Source: Cellulomonas sp. C5510 (GTDB lineage: Bacteria; Actinomycetota; Actinomycetes; Actinomycetales; Cellulomonadaceae). From it: a stretch of DNA of 64,000 bases. The position numbers and the translations under genes are program-made. Below the pieces are notes generated by a model, which worked only from the letters and a program-made list of their open reading frames with translations, did no database searches and had not been told where the DNA came from. The DNA lies in assembly GCF_019797765.1 (NCBI RefSeq), contig NZ_CP081862.1, forward strand, positions 1,860,001 to 1,924,000, given 5' to 3'. Below are positions 55,009 through 63,147 of the stretch, one piece after another; position 1 is the stretch's first letter, and every line of letters starts with the position of its first letter.

Positions 55009-56259
55009 TCAGCCCTCCGGCAGGGGCGCCTCGCGCTCGTCGGCGTGCGCGACGTGGCGGAGCTGGCGCCAGATCAGCACGACGAACAGTGCCGAACCCG
55101 CGAACGCGAACCAGAACGGCGCCGTCACGCCGTGCTGCTCCGCGAGCACCCCGCCCAGGCCGGACCCGAGGACGAGGCCGCCGAACACACCCACCGTGTT
55201 GACCGCACCCACCCGACCCTGGAGCGCCCGCGGGACGGCCCGCTGCCGCACGGTGACCGAGGTCGTGCCCCAGACGAAGGCGTGGGCGCCGAAGACGAAG
55301 AAGATGCCGAGCGCGACGGCCGGCTGCCGGGTCAGCGCCAGCCCGAGGTGGGTGAGCGTCTCCACCACCAGCCCGATGCGCATCAGGTTCCCCAGGGACA
55401 CCCGGCGCGTGATCCAGCCGTACGCCGCGGTGCCGGCGAGCCCGCCGACGGCGCTGACCGTGGTGAGCAGGCCGAAACCCACGGCCCCGAGCCCCAGGCG
55501 CTGCGTGGCGTACAGCACCAGCACGGACCAGGCGGCCCCGAAGGTGATGTTGAACGTGAAGATCGTCAGCACGAGCGTGCGCACGGCCGCGTGGTGCCGC
55601 ACCCAGCGCACGCCCTCGACGATGTCCCGGCCGAGGTGCTGCCGGACCGCCGGGTCGGGCCGGTGCGGCGGCAGGACGATCCGCGCGACCAGCACGGCCG
55701 CCGCGGACACGATGAGCGCCTGGCCCGCGGCCGGCCACGCGGCCCCGGCGGCGAACAGCGCAGCGCCGACGGGCGGGCCCGCGAGCTGGTTGAGCGTGAT
55801 GAAGCCGGTCTGCAGGCGGGCGTTCGCCACGGCCAGGTCGTCCCGCGCCACGAGCATCGGCAGGAACGTCTGCGCGGCGTTGTCGGCGAACACCTCGGCG
55901 GTCCCCAGCAGGAGCAGCAGCCCCAGGACGAGCCCGACCGTGGCGTGGCCGCCGGCGACCGCGACGGCGAGCGTGGCGAGCACGACCGCGCGGGCCACGT
56001 TGACGACCAGCACGATCCGGCGGCGGTCCCACCGGTCGGCGAGCGCACCGGCGAGCAGACCGAACAGCAGCGGAGGCAGCCACTGCAGGGTCGCCCCCAG
56101 CGCCACGAGCCGCGCGTCCGAGGTCAGGGAGGCCACGAGCAGCGGCCCGGCGGCGAGCGCGATGCCGTCGCCCACGTTGCTGACCCACGACGACGCGAGC
56201 AGCCACCGGAACGGCACGCCGAGCCGCGGGGGCGCGACGGTGTCGACGAGGCGGCTCAC
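55009..56259 (-). CDS. MFS transporter (EntS-like exporter)
   Basis: 416 residues, twelve membrane helices. The loop motif LLAGALADRWDRRRIVL between helices 2 and 3 and GPPVGAALFAAG in helix 5 fit the MFS_3 drug/siderophore exporter group. Substrate unknown. Start GTG 56259 is supported by TAGCAT (56269-56274, minus strand) nine bases upstream. Convergent with the jet operon, with no evident link to it. Confidence 0.9.
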   Translation of the reverse strand: MSRLVDTVAPPRLGVPFRWLLASSWVSNVGDGIALAAGPLLVASLTSDARLVALGATLQWLPPLLFGLLAGALADRWDRRRIVLVVNVARAVVLATLAVAVAGGHATVGLVLGLLLLLGTAEVFADNAAQTFLPMLVARDDLAVANARLQTGFITLNQLAGPPVGAALFAAGAAWPAAGQALIVSAAAVLVARIVLPPHRPDPAVRQHLGRDIVEGVRWVRHHAAVRTLVLTIFTFNITFGAAWSVLVLYATQRLGLGAVGFGLLTTVSAVGGLAGTAAYGWITRRVSLGNLMRIGLVVETLTHLGLALTRQPAVALGIFFVFGAHAFVWGTTSVTVRQRAVPRALQGRVGAVNTVGVFGGLVLGSGLGGVLAEQHGVTAPFWFAFAGSALFVVLIWRQLRHVAHADEREAPLPEG

Positions 56260-56268
56260 AAGGGCGTG

Positions 56269-56274
56269 ATGCTA
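56269..56274 (-). promoter_or_regulatory. -10 element of the MFS gene (near-leaderless)
   Basis: GCTAGCAT on the minus strand; TAGCAT ends nine bases before GTG 56259. Confidence 0.4.
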
Positions 56275-56320
56275 GCCCCTGCCGGGCCCGGGCCCGGTGG
56301 CAGTCCGCCGCGGACGCGCC

Positions 56321-56326
56321 TAGCGT
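56321..56326 (+). promoter_or_regulatory. -10 element of the SDR gene
   Basis: CCTAGCGT, 52 bases upstream of ATG 56379; same core as at 3989, 57303 and 61715. Confidence 0.35.
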
Positions 56327-56378
56327 CGCGGGGGCGGGTCGGGTCGTGGCCCCCGGACGACAGCACGCGGGAGCAGCG

Positions 56379-57269
56379 ATGTCCGAGAGCAGCACGCCCA
56401 GCACGCCCGCCGGTCCGGGGGGCTCCTCCGTCCCCGTCGGGTCGGCTCGGGCCACCGCCGACCCGACCGCGGTCCGGCCGCTCGCCGTTGTCACGGGCGC
56501 CTCCAGCGGGATCGGTCTCGAGCTCGCGCGCCGGTTCGCCGAGGAGGGCTTCGACCTCGTCGTCGCGGCGGACGAGGCCGAGCTGGCCGTCGCCGCCGAC
56601 GCCCTCGCCGCCTTGGGCGCGGCTGTGCGCCCCGTCCGGGTGGACCTCACCACGGCCGAGGGGGTGGGCGCCCTCGCGGGGGAGGTGCGCGCGACGGGCC
56701 GCCCGGTCGACGCACTGGCCCTGAACGCCGGCACCGGTCGCGGCGGCGCGTTCGTCGAGACGCCGCTCGAGGACGACCTCGCCGTCATCGCGCTCGACGT
56801 GGTGGGCACCGTGCGGCTGGCGAAGGCGCTGGTTCCCGCCATGGTCGAGCGCGGGTCCGGCCGTGTGCTGGTGACCGCGTCGACCGCCTCGCTCATGCCC
56901 GGACCGGGGTATGCCACGTACGCGGCCTCGAAGGCGTTCGTGCACTCGTTCGCCCAGGCGCTGCGGCACGAGCTGGCCGGCACGGGCGTCACCGTCACCT
57001 CGCTGCTGCCGGGTCCCACCGACACCCGGTTCTTCGAGCGCGCGGGCATGGAGGACACCCCCGTGGGCCGTGGGCCGCAGGACGACCCTGCCGACGTCGC
57101 CGACCAGGCGTTCGAGGGCCTCGTGGCCGGCAAGGCGGAGGTCACCGTGCGCTCGCTCACGGCCCGGATGCAGACCGCCGCGGCGGCTGTGCTCCCGGAC
57201 CGGGCGAAGGCCGCTGTGCACGCCGCGTTCACCCGGCACGCCGGGGGCGGTCGCGACGACGACGCCTGA
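56379..57269 (+). CDS. Short-chain dehydrogenase/reductase
   Basis: 296-residue classical SDR. NAD(P)-binding TGASSGIGLELARRF near residue 38, LNAGTGRGG near 118, catalytic Ser in TASTASLMPG and Tyr/Lys in YATYAASKAF near 184. A 30-residue Ser/Pro-rich N-terminal extension precedes the Rossmann fold. SLLPGPTDTRFFERAGM resembles the SDR subgroup acting on acyl or fatty substrates, but substrate is not assignable. Start ATG 56379 with a GGGAGCAG site. Confidence 0.88.
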   Translation: MSESSTPSTPAGPGGSSVPVGSARATADPTAVRPLAVVTGASSGIGLELARRFAEEGFDLVVAADEAELAVAADALAALGAAVRPVRVDLTTAEGVGALAGEVRATGRPVDALALNAGTGRGGAFVETPLEDDLAVIALDVVGTVRLAKALVPAMVERGSGRVLVTASTASLMPGPGYATYAASKAFVHSFAQALRHELAGTGVTVTSLLPGPTDTRFFERAGMEDTPVGRGPQDDPADVADQAFEGLVAGKAEVTVRSLTARMQTAAAAVLPDRAKAAVHAAFTRHAGGGRDDDA

Positions 57270-57302
57270 GCCCGTCCGGTGGCAGGCCGCATCGCCCGCG
57301 CC

Positions 57303-57308
57303 TAGCGT
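57303..57308 (+). promoter_or_regulatory. -10 element of the gene at 57398
   Basis: GCGCCTAGCGTCG, 89 bases upstream of the ATG, matching the sequence before the SDR gene over eleven bases. Confidence 0.35.
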
Positions 57309-57397
57309 CGGGAGGACGAGCGGCGGGACCGCCGCGGAGGGCCGGGGCGGTCCCGGCCCGACCGAGCCCGACGCGCGACCGACCGGGAGGACATGCC

Positions 57398-57745
57398 ATG
57401 CCTGACGAGCCCACCCGCACCGACCTGCCCGTGCCCGACTACGACCACCTGCCGGTCGGGTCGCTCGGGCACCGGATCCGCAGCCTCGAAGCCGAGGACC
57501 TCGACGTGCTGCGTCGCTACGAGGAGGCGCACGCGAACCGGCCCGCGGTGCTGCAGATCCTCGACCACCGCCTGCTCGACCTGGCCGAGGGCCAGCGCCC
57601 GTCCGGCGGGGACCCCACAGCGCCGGCCGCCGAGCAGGCGCCGCCGCCGGCCGCCGGGAGCGCGGTCTCGCCGCAGACCGCGGGACCGGCCCAGAACCCG
57701 CCGTCGCACGGCGTGCCCACCAACCCCGCCCAGCCCCGCGGCTGA
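57398..57745 (+). CDS. Small protein with DUF8129-like domain, Pro/Ala-rich tail
   Basis: 115 residues. The N-terminal half, VPDYDHLPVGSLGHRIRSLEAEDLDVLRRYEEAH, resembles a short helical domain (DUF8129 type) seen in actinobacterial membrane- or lipid-droplet-associated proteins; the C-terminal half is disordered and rich in Pro, Ala and Gln. ATG 57398 has a GGGAGGA site. Followed after 23 bases by a small membrane protein gene. Function unknown. Confidence 0.65.
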   Translation: MPDEPTRTDLPVPDYDHLPVGSLGHRIRSLEAEDLDVLRRYEEAHANRPAVLQILDHRLLDLAEGQRPSGGDPTAPAAEQAPPPAAGSAVSPQTAGPAQNPPSHGVPTNPAQPRG

Positions 57746-57768
57746 GCGCCCACCCCGGAGGTCACCGC

Positions 57769-57999
57769 ATGTCCGCCTCGCAGGCCGACGAGCTCGAGCG
57801 CGCTCGCGTCACCGAAGAGCAGCCCCCGCCGCCGGCGGCTGCCCGTGTGCTGCTGTTCCTGTTCTGCTTCGCCCTCATGCTGGGCGGCTTCTGGCTCATG
57901 GGATTCGCCGTCGACCACGCGTCGATCACGGTGTTCACGGGGGGCATCGCCACGAGCGGGCTCGGGTTCTTCCTGGCCCTGCACCGCCCCCGGCGCTGA
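57769..57999 (+). CDS. Small two-helix membrane protein of unknown function
   Basis: 76 residues: charged N-terminus with a PPPPAAAR linker, then two hydrophobic segments (VLLFLFCFALMLGGFWLMGF and ITVFTGGIATSGLGFFLAL) and a basic HRPRR end. Start ATG 57769 has GGAGGTCACC upstream. Probably co-transcribed with the preceding gene. No family recognised. Confidence 0.6.
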   Translation: MSASQADELERARVTEEQPPPPAAARVLLFLFCFALMLGGFWLMGFAVDHASITVFTGGIATSGLGFFLALHRPRR

Positions 58000-58003
58000 G
58001 CGC

Positions 58004-59632
58004 GTGGCTCCGGGCGCGACCGGCGTGCGACCGCCGGCGCTCGAGGACGCGGTCCGGCGGGTCCTCGGCGAGGGCAACCGCCTCCGGGAGGCGCAGCGTG
58101 ATGCCCTGGACGGGTTGCGTGACCGGGACACCCTCCTGGTCGCGCGGTCGGGGGCCGGGAAGACGGCCGTCTACGCCATCGCGACGATGCTCAGCGGCGG
58201 TCGCCTGACGGTCGTCGTCTCGCCGCTGCTCGCGCTCCAGCGGGACCAGGTCGACGCGTTGCGGGAGACCGGGCTGCGGGCGGAGGCGGTGAGCTCGGCC
58301 CGGGGAGCGGCAGCCGTCCGGGACGCGCTCGGCCGCGCAGCCGCCGGGGAGCTCGACGTGCTGGTGCTCGGGCCGGAGCAGCTGGTGCGCGCGCCGGTTG
58401 CGGAGGCGCTCGACCGCGCACCGGTCGGGTTGGTCGTGGTGGACGAGGCGCACTGCGTGAGCGAGTGGGGGCACGACTTCCGGCCCGACTACGTGCACGT
58501 CGCCGCCACCGTCCGGCGGCTCGGCGGCCCCCGCGTGCTCGCGCTCACCGCCACGGCGTCACCCCAGGTGCGCCAGGAGATCGTCGACCGGCTGGGGATG
58601 ACGGAGCCGCGGGTGCTGGCGCACGACGCGGACCGGCCCAACATCTGGCTCGGCGCTCGTCACGCCGCCGCACCGGGGGAGCGCGACGACCGCGTCGTGG
58701 AGGCCGTCCTCGGGCTGGAGGGAGCCGGCCTGGTCTACGGGCGCACACGCGCGCACGTCGAGGACCTGGTGTCGCGCCTCGGGGCCGCGGGCCGGCCCGC
58801 GCTCGGCTACCACGCCGGGCTCCCGGCGGCCGGGCGCGCGGCCGTCGAGCGCGCGTTCCTCCGTGGTGAGCACGACCTGGTCGTCGCGACGAGCGCGTTC
58901 GGCATGGGCGTCGACCGGGCCGACGTGCGGTTCGTCGTGCACGCGGGTCCGCCGACGTCGCTCGACGCCTACTACCAGGAGGTGGGTCGAGCAGGCCGCG
59001 ACGGGGAACCGGCGTGCGCGGTGCTCGTCGTCCGGCCCGAGGACTTCGGCCTCAACCAGTACCTGCGCTCGGGTGGCGTCCCGCGCCGTGCCACGCTCGC
59101 GGCCGTGCTCGACGCCGTCGCGGACGGTGCCGTCGACCAGCGGACGGTCGTCGCGGGGTCCGGGTTGTCGGCCCGCACCGCCTCACGGGCGATCGGGGTC
59201 CTGCTCGACGCCGGCGCGCTCGACCGGGACGCGCGCGGCAGGCTCCGGTCGACCGGCGTCCCGGCCGCCCGGGTCGCCGAGGAGGCCGCGGCGCGGCACC
59301 AGGAGCGGCGCGCCGTCGAACGCTCCCGGGTCGAGGTGGTGCGCGCGTACGCGGACACCACCGACTGCCGCCGCCGGCTGCTGCTGGAGCTGCTCGGCGA
59401 GCCGCACCCCCGGCCGTGCGGCGCGTGCGACTCCTGCGACGCGGGCACGTCCGTGGTGGTCGAGGACGCGCCGGTGCACCCGGGTCAGGCGGTCGAGCAC
59501 ACGGAGTTCGGGCCCGGGCAGGTGTCGGTGGTCGAGGAGGACCGCGTCACGGTGTTCTTCGCCGGCCGCGGCTACGTGACGCTCGACACCGCGGTGGCGT
59601 GGGAGTCGGGACTGCTGCGCGCTCGGGGCTGA
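58004..59632 (+). CDS. recQ: RecQ-like DEAH-box DNA helicase
   Basis: 542-residue superfamily 2 helicase. LREAQRDAL (Q-motif region), Walker A ARSGAGKTAVY near residue 47, DEAHCVSEWGHDFRPDY near 148, TATASPQVRQEI, SAFGMGVDRADVRFVVHAGPP and EVGRAGRDG are the RecQ motifs. The zinc-binding domain retains Cys in CRRRLLLELLGEPHPRPCGACDSC. There is no HRDC domain; instead a C-terminal GQAVEHTEFGPGQVSVVEEDRVTVFF segment resembles the Tudor-like end of UvrD/PcrA. Start GTG 58004 is tentative (GTG 58025 is the alternative). Confidence 0.9.
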   Translation: MAPGATGVRPPALEDAVRRVLGEGNRLREAQRDALDGLRDRDTLLVARSGAGKTAVYAIATMLSGGRLTVVVSPLLALQRDQVDALRETGLRAEAVSSARGAAAVRDALGRAAAGELDVLVLGPEQLVRAPVAEALDRAPVGLVVVDEAHCVSEWGHDFRPDYVHVAATVRRLGGPRVLALTATASPQVRQEIVDRLGMTEPRVLAHDADRPNIWLGARHAAAPGERDDRVVEAVLGLEGAGLVYGRTRAHVEDLVSRLGAAGRPALGYHAGLPAAGRAAVERAFLRGEHDLVVATSAFGMGVDRADVRFVVHAGPPTSLDAYYQEVGRAGRDGEPACAVLVVRPEDFGLNQYLRSGGVPRRATLAAVLDAVADGAVDQRTVVAGSGLSARTASRAIGVLLDAGALDRDARGRLRSTGVPAARVAEEAAARHQERRAVERSRVEVVRAYADTTDCRRRLLLELLGEPHPRPCGACDSCDAGTSVVVEDAPVHPGQAVEHTEFGPGQVSVVEEDRVTVFFAGRGYVTLDTAVAWESGLLRARG

Positions 59633-59682
59633 CGTGCGTCCGCGACGGGCGTCGCCGGTCACCGGGACGGCGGGCCCCGCGG

Positions 59683-60138
59683 TCACGGCACGACCGTGAC
59701 GGGCCAGCGCGCCCTGCGGACGAGCCGCACTGCCAGGGACCCGGCGATCCGGTGGCCGATGCTCGAGGACGAGCCCACGACCACGCTGTCCGCCCGGACC
59801 TCGTGCGCCACGGCCGACAGCACCTGGTAGGGGTCACCGGACCGGACGACGAGCTCCGCGGGGACGCCCTCCGCCGCGCCCAGCGCGACCAGGCCCTCGA
59901 GCTGTCGCTGCACGTCGTCCTGGTGCAGCACCGCCGCCGCGGTCCCCGCCCCCGTGCTGTCCATCAGCGACGCCAGGCCGCCGGCGGGCTCGCGTGCGTA
60001 CACCAGGACGAGCCGGCTGCGCTGGCGGCGGGACACCCCCGCCGCGTAGGCCACGGCGCGCAGGGACGGGTCCGAGCCGTCCACGCCGACCACGACGGCC
60101 GTGGGTCCGTCGCGGCCGATCTCGAAGCCGTCCGGCAC
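59683..60138 (-). CDS. Universal stress protein (UspA family)
   Basis: 151-residue single-domain USP. N-terminal strand AVVVGVDGSDPSLRAVAYAA and the C-terminal ATP-binding loop VVGSSSSIGHRIAGSLAVRLVRRARWPVTVV match the nucleotide-binding subgroup (GxxGxxxxxxxGS). Start GTG 60138 with GGGAGGG upstream; a GATAGC element further up (about 60171-60176) may be the -10. Diverges from the coiled-coil gene. Confidence 0.9.
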   Translation of the reverse strand: MPDGFEIGRDGPTAVVVGVDGSDPSLRAVAYAAGVSRRQRSRLVLVYAREPAGGLASLMDSTGAGTAAAVLHQDDVQRQLEGLVALGAAEGVPAELVVRSGDPYQVLSAVAHEVRADSVVVGSSSSIGHRIAGSLAVRLVRRARWPVTVVP

Positions 60139-60294
60139 CGTGCCACCGCCCTCCCGTGTGTGCGGGCCGAGGCTATCGTCGGTGCGCGCCGGCAGGGTCG
60201 CCGTCCGCGCCGCGGGACGGACCGGTCCGGGCCCGCGGGTGTGGCCGGGTCGGCCGCGGTCCGGCATCGTGGACGCCGGGACGGAGGAGGACCC

Positions 60295-61554
60295 GTGGCA
60301 GACGCGTCGCAGGCGGACCCCGAGCTGGTGCGCGTGGCCGTCGACCTGTACGGCGTGCCGCCGGCGCGGTTCACCGCGCAGCGGACCGCAGCCGTGCGGG
60401 CAGCCCGAGCGGCGGGCGACCGCGACCTGGCCCGCGCCGTCGGGGCGCTCCGCAAGCCGTCCGCGGCGGCCTCGGCGGTGAACCTGCTGCTGCGCCACCA
60501 CCCCGAGGACGTCGCGCGGCTGCTCGAGCTCGGCGTGCGCCTGCGGGAGGCGCAGTCCGCCCTCGCGGGCGCCGACCTGCGGGCGCTGCACGCGGACCAG
60601 CAGGGCGTCCTCGCCACGGTCGTGCCCACGGCGCTCGCCCTCGCGGCGGACGGCGGGTCCGGGCGCCCCGCGGCGGCCGCCCGCGCACAGGTCGAGGCGA
60701 CGCTGCGCGCCGCGATGGGCGACCCGGACGCCGCGGGCGCGGTCGCGACCGGGCTGCTCGTGCGCGACCTGTTCTCCTCCGGGTTCGAGCCGGTCGACGT
60801 GGCCGGCGCGACGGCGGTGCCGGGAGCACCCCCGCTGGCGGGGGCACCGGTGCGACGCACGCCGCTGCGCGAGGTCGTCGCACCCGAGGCGCCGACCGCG
60901 GAGCCCGCCGGGGACCCGCCGCGGCGGCGCCGCGGTCGGCTGATCGCCGCGGAGGAGCCCGAGCGGTCGGTCGCCGGCGAGGTGCAGCCGGCCCGCGGTC
61001 ACGCCGGGGCCGGTCACGCCGGGGCCGGGCGGGGCGGCGCCGGGCCGGTGGAGAGCGGACGCGAGTCCCGGGCGGGCCGCGCGCCGGTGGACGGACGCGC
61101 GGAGCGGACGGTCGGGCGCGACGTGGCACGGGTGTCGGGGGGCGGGCGCCGGGCCCGGCGGGAGCGGGAGCGTCAGGCGGAGCGTCCCCCGGGCCCGGGG
61201 CGCGCGCAGCGTGAGCGTGAGGCCGGCCGGCGCCGTGAGGTCGCCCGCCGGGCCGCCGAGGAGGACGCGACGCTGGCGCGCGCGGCCGTCACCGCCGACC
61301 GGGAGGCGCGCGATGCGGCGGACGCGCGGGTCGACGCGGCAGACCGCCGCGATCACGAGCTCGCGGGCGTGGTGGAGTCGACTCGTACCGAGATCGCCCG
61401 CCTCCGCGAGGTGCTCGCCGCAGCCGAGCGTGAGGCGCGGGACGTCGGGCTCGAGCTGCGGCGCGCCCGGTCGGCGCGCACCGCGGCGCAGCGGGCGCTC
61501 GAGCGGTCGGAGGCGCGGCTCCGGGCTGCGGAACGGGCACGCGACGAGACGTGA
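60295..61554 (+). CDS. Actinobacterial protein of unknown function with C-terminal coiled coil
   Basis: 419 residues, no recognised family name. An N-terminal helical domain (1-160) contains ALRKPSAAASAVNLLLRHHPEDV and a regular Ala/Leu helix pattern; a basic low-complexity linker follows (about 190-320, with a repeated GHAGA); the last 100 residues form a long Arg/Glu/Ala coiled coil (TRTEIARLREVLAAAEREARD). No membrane segment. Start GTG 60295 has GGAGGAGGA. High net charge in the linker suggests nucleic-acid or envelope-polymer binding, which is a guess. Confidence 0.75.
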   Translation: MADASQADPELVRVAVDLYGVPPARFTAQRTAAVRAARAAGDRDLARAVGALRKPSAAASAVNLLLRHHPEDVARLLELGVRLREAQSALAGADLRALHADQQGVLATVVPTALALAADGGSGRPAAAARAQVEATLRAAMGDPDAAGAVATGLLVRDLFSSGFEPVDVAGATAVPGAPPLAGAPVRRTPLREVVAPEAPTAEPAGDPPRRRRGRLIAAEEPERSVAGEVQPARGHAGAGHAGAGRGGAGPVESGRESRAGRAPVDGRAERTVGRDVARVSGGGRRARRERERQAERPPGPGRAQREREAGRRREVARRAAEEDATLARAAVTADREARDAADARVDAADRRDHELAGVVESTRTEIARLREVLAAAEREARDVGLELRRARSARTAAQRALERSEARLRAAERARDET

Positions 61555-61600
61555 CCCCCCGGGTGTGCCGGCTGTCCGCAGGCGCTGTCCGGCGGCGCCC

Positions 61601-61659
61601 CCGGTGGTCGGGGAGCCACCCGGTGGTCGGAGAGCCACCCGGTGGTCGGGGGGAGCACC
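61601..61659. repeat. Three tandem 19-bp hairpin-forming repeats (likely terminator array)
   Basis: Copies at 61601-61619 and 61620-61638 differ at one base; a degenerate third runs to about 61659. Each contains GGTGG...CCACC and can fold as a small hairpin. They begin 46 bases after the coiled-coil gene. Confidence 0.8.
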
Positions 61660-61691
61660 GGGTGCGCGCCGGCGCCGGGGGGCCCTGCCCG

Positions 61692-61720
61692 TTGACACCC
61701 CTGCGGGCCCTTCCTAGCGT
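61692..61720 (+). promoter_or_regulatory. Promoter of the M15 peptidase gene
   Basis: TTGACA (61692-61697), exactly 17 bases, then TAGCGT (61715-61720); about 98 bases upstream of ATG 61819. The best vegetative-type promoter in the window. Confidence 0.75.
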
Positions 61721-61818
61721 GGGCAGGGCGGGCCGCCGGGCAGGCCCGTCACGGGGCCGGGCTCCCGGTCTCCGCGTCCGTGCGGGACGCACCGCCCCGC
61801 GTACCTCCGGGAGCCGCG

Positions 61819-63086
61819 ATGGTCGCGAGGTCCGGTCGGACGGCCCGCCACCGGCGGGTCGGGCGGGCGAGCCTCGGCGGGACCGCGGTGGCACTGCGCC
61901 GGGCGACCCGCGGTGCTGTGGTCCTCGGCGTGGCGGCAGCCGTCGGGGCCGGGGCGGGCCCGGCGCAGGTGGTGGCCGAACCCCGGCAGGCGGCGGCGGA
62001 CCCGCCGCACGTCGCTGCGGTCACGCGGGCTCCCGCTCGTGCGACCGCCGTACCGGACGGCCCGCCGACCGCGACCCCGGGCCGGGCGGTCCAGGGCGGC
62101 GCCGACGCGTCCGGTCGGCGGCTCGGCGCGCAGGCGCGGGCGCTGGAGCGCGGCGTGACGACGGAGTCGCTGCTGCTGGCCCGCGCCGCGCTGGACGCCG
62201 CCGACGGTGTCGACCCGCTGCGGACCGCACCGCAGCCCCGTGCCGGTCTCGCGGAGCTCGACGCGGCGGTCGCCGCTCTCCGGGACGCCTCCGCCGCCCT
62301 GGGCGGGGCCGTCCCCGTGGCCCGCCCGGTCCCCGTGCAGGCGTCCGCGGGCACGGCGTCGGACGCCTCCGTCGCGGACCCGGGGCCCGCCGCACCGGAT
62401 GCAGCCGTGCGCGTCGCCGCGGCCGCCACCACGGGCGAGCGGGTCGCCGCCGCGGCGGACGTGCGCGCCGCCGCCGCCGACGTGTTCCGGCTGTCGCTGG
62501 CGGTCGAGCGTGCCGCGCCGGTGCCGGGGGATGACGCGCCCGCGCAGCGGCTCGCCGCCCTCGAGTCCGCGGTCGCGGACGCCGGGCGGCTGGCGGAGCA
62601 GCTCGCGCGGGCGGACCTCCCGGCGGGGAGGACGGGCGACGGCGGGACCCCAGCGGCTGCGTCCGGCCCGCTGCGCGCCGACGGCACCCTCGACCCCGCG
62701 CTGCTGTGCCCGGTGCCCTTCGCCGAGGGCGCGCGCCTGCGCTGCGACGCCGCCGACGCGCTCGTCGCGCTGAACGCGGAGTTCCGCGCGGACCACGGCG
62801 GCGACCTGCCGGTGGGGGACACCTACCGCTCCTACGCGGCGCAGGTGGACGTCCGGCAGGCCAAGGGTGCGCTCGCCGCCACCCCGGGCCGGTCGCACCA
62901 CGGCTGGGGGGTGGCGGTCGACTTCCGCGGGTTCGGCGGCGTCGGCCGCTTCGACTCCCCGCTGTACCGGTGGATGGCCGAGCACGGTCCGGACCACGGG
63001 TGGGTGCACCCTCGGGAGATGGGCCCGGACGGCGCCGGGCCGCAGGAGCCGTGGCACTGGGAGTACGTCGGCAGCCGCAGGGCTGA
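61819..63086 (+). CDS. Secreted M15 family D-Ala-D-Ala carboxypeptidase (stop codon missing in frame)
   Basis: An Arg-rich N-terminus and hydrophobic AVVLGVAAAVGAGAG give an export signal; a long Ala-rich helical region (residues 90-280) precedes the peptidase domain from about residue 288. Zinc/catalytic motifs of VanY/M15 are intact: DTYRSYAAQ, GRSHHGWGVAVDF and EPWHWEYV (ending 63069). The protein would trim peptidoglycan peptides. The conserved domain ends at about 63075, but this frame has no stop up to base 64000, running antisense through the YihY gene. A TGA at 63084-63086 lies in the neighbouring frame, so a one-base indel just before it is likely; the end given here assumes that. 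Confidence 0.7.
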
Positions 63087-63147
63087 GGGGCCCGCCGCGC
63101 AGGGGGGCGCGGGGTCGGCGGCGCGGGGCCGGGCCCCGCCGGCGGCC

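Noticed and set aside
63000..63147. Annotating the M15 peptidase through to the window end
   Set aside because: The extension is antisense to a conserved YihY gene and contains no M15-related sequence; an indel near 63080 is a simpler explanation.
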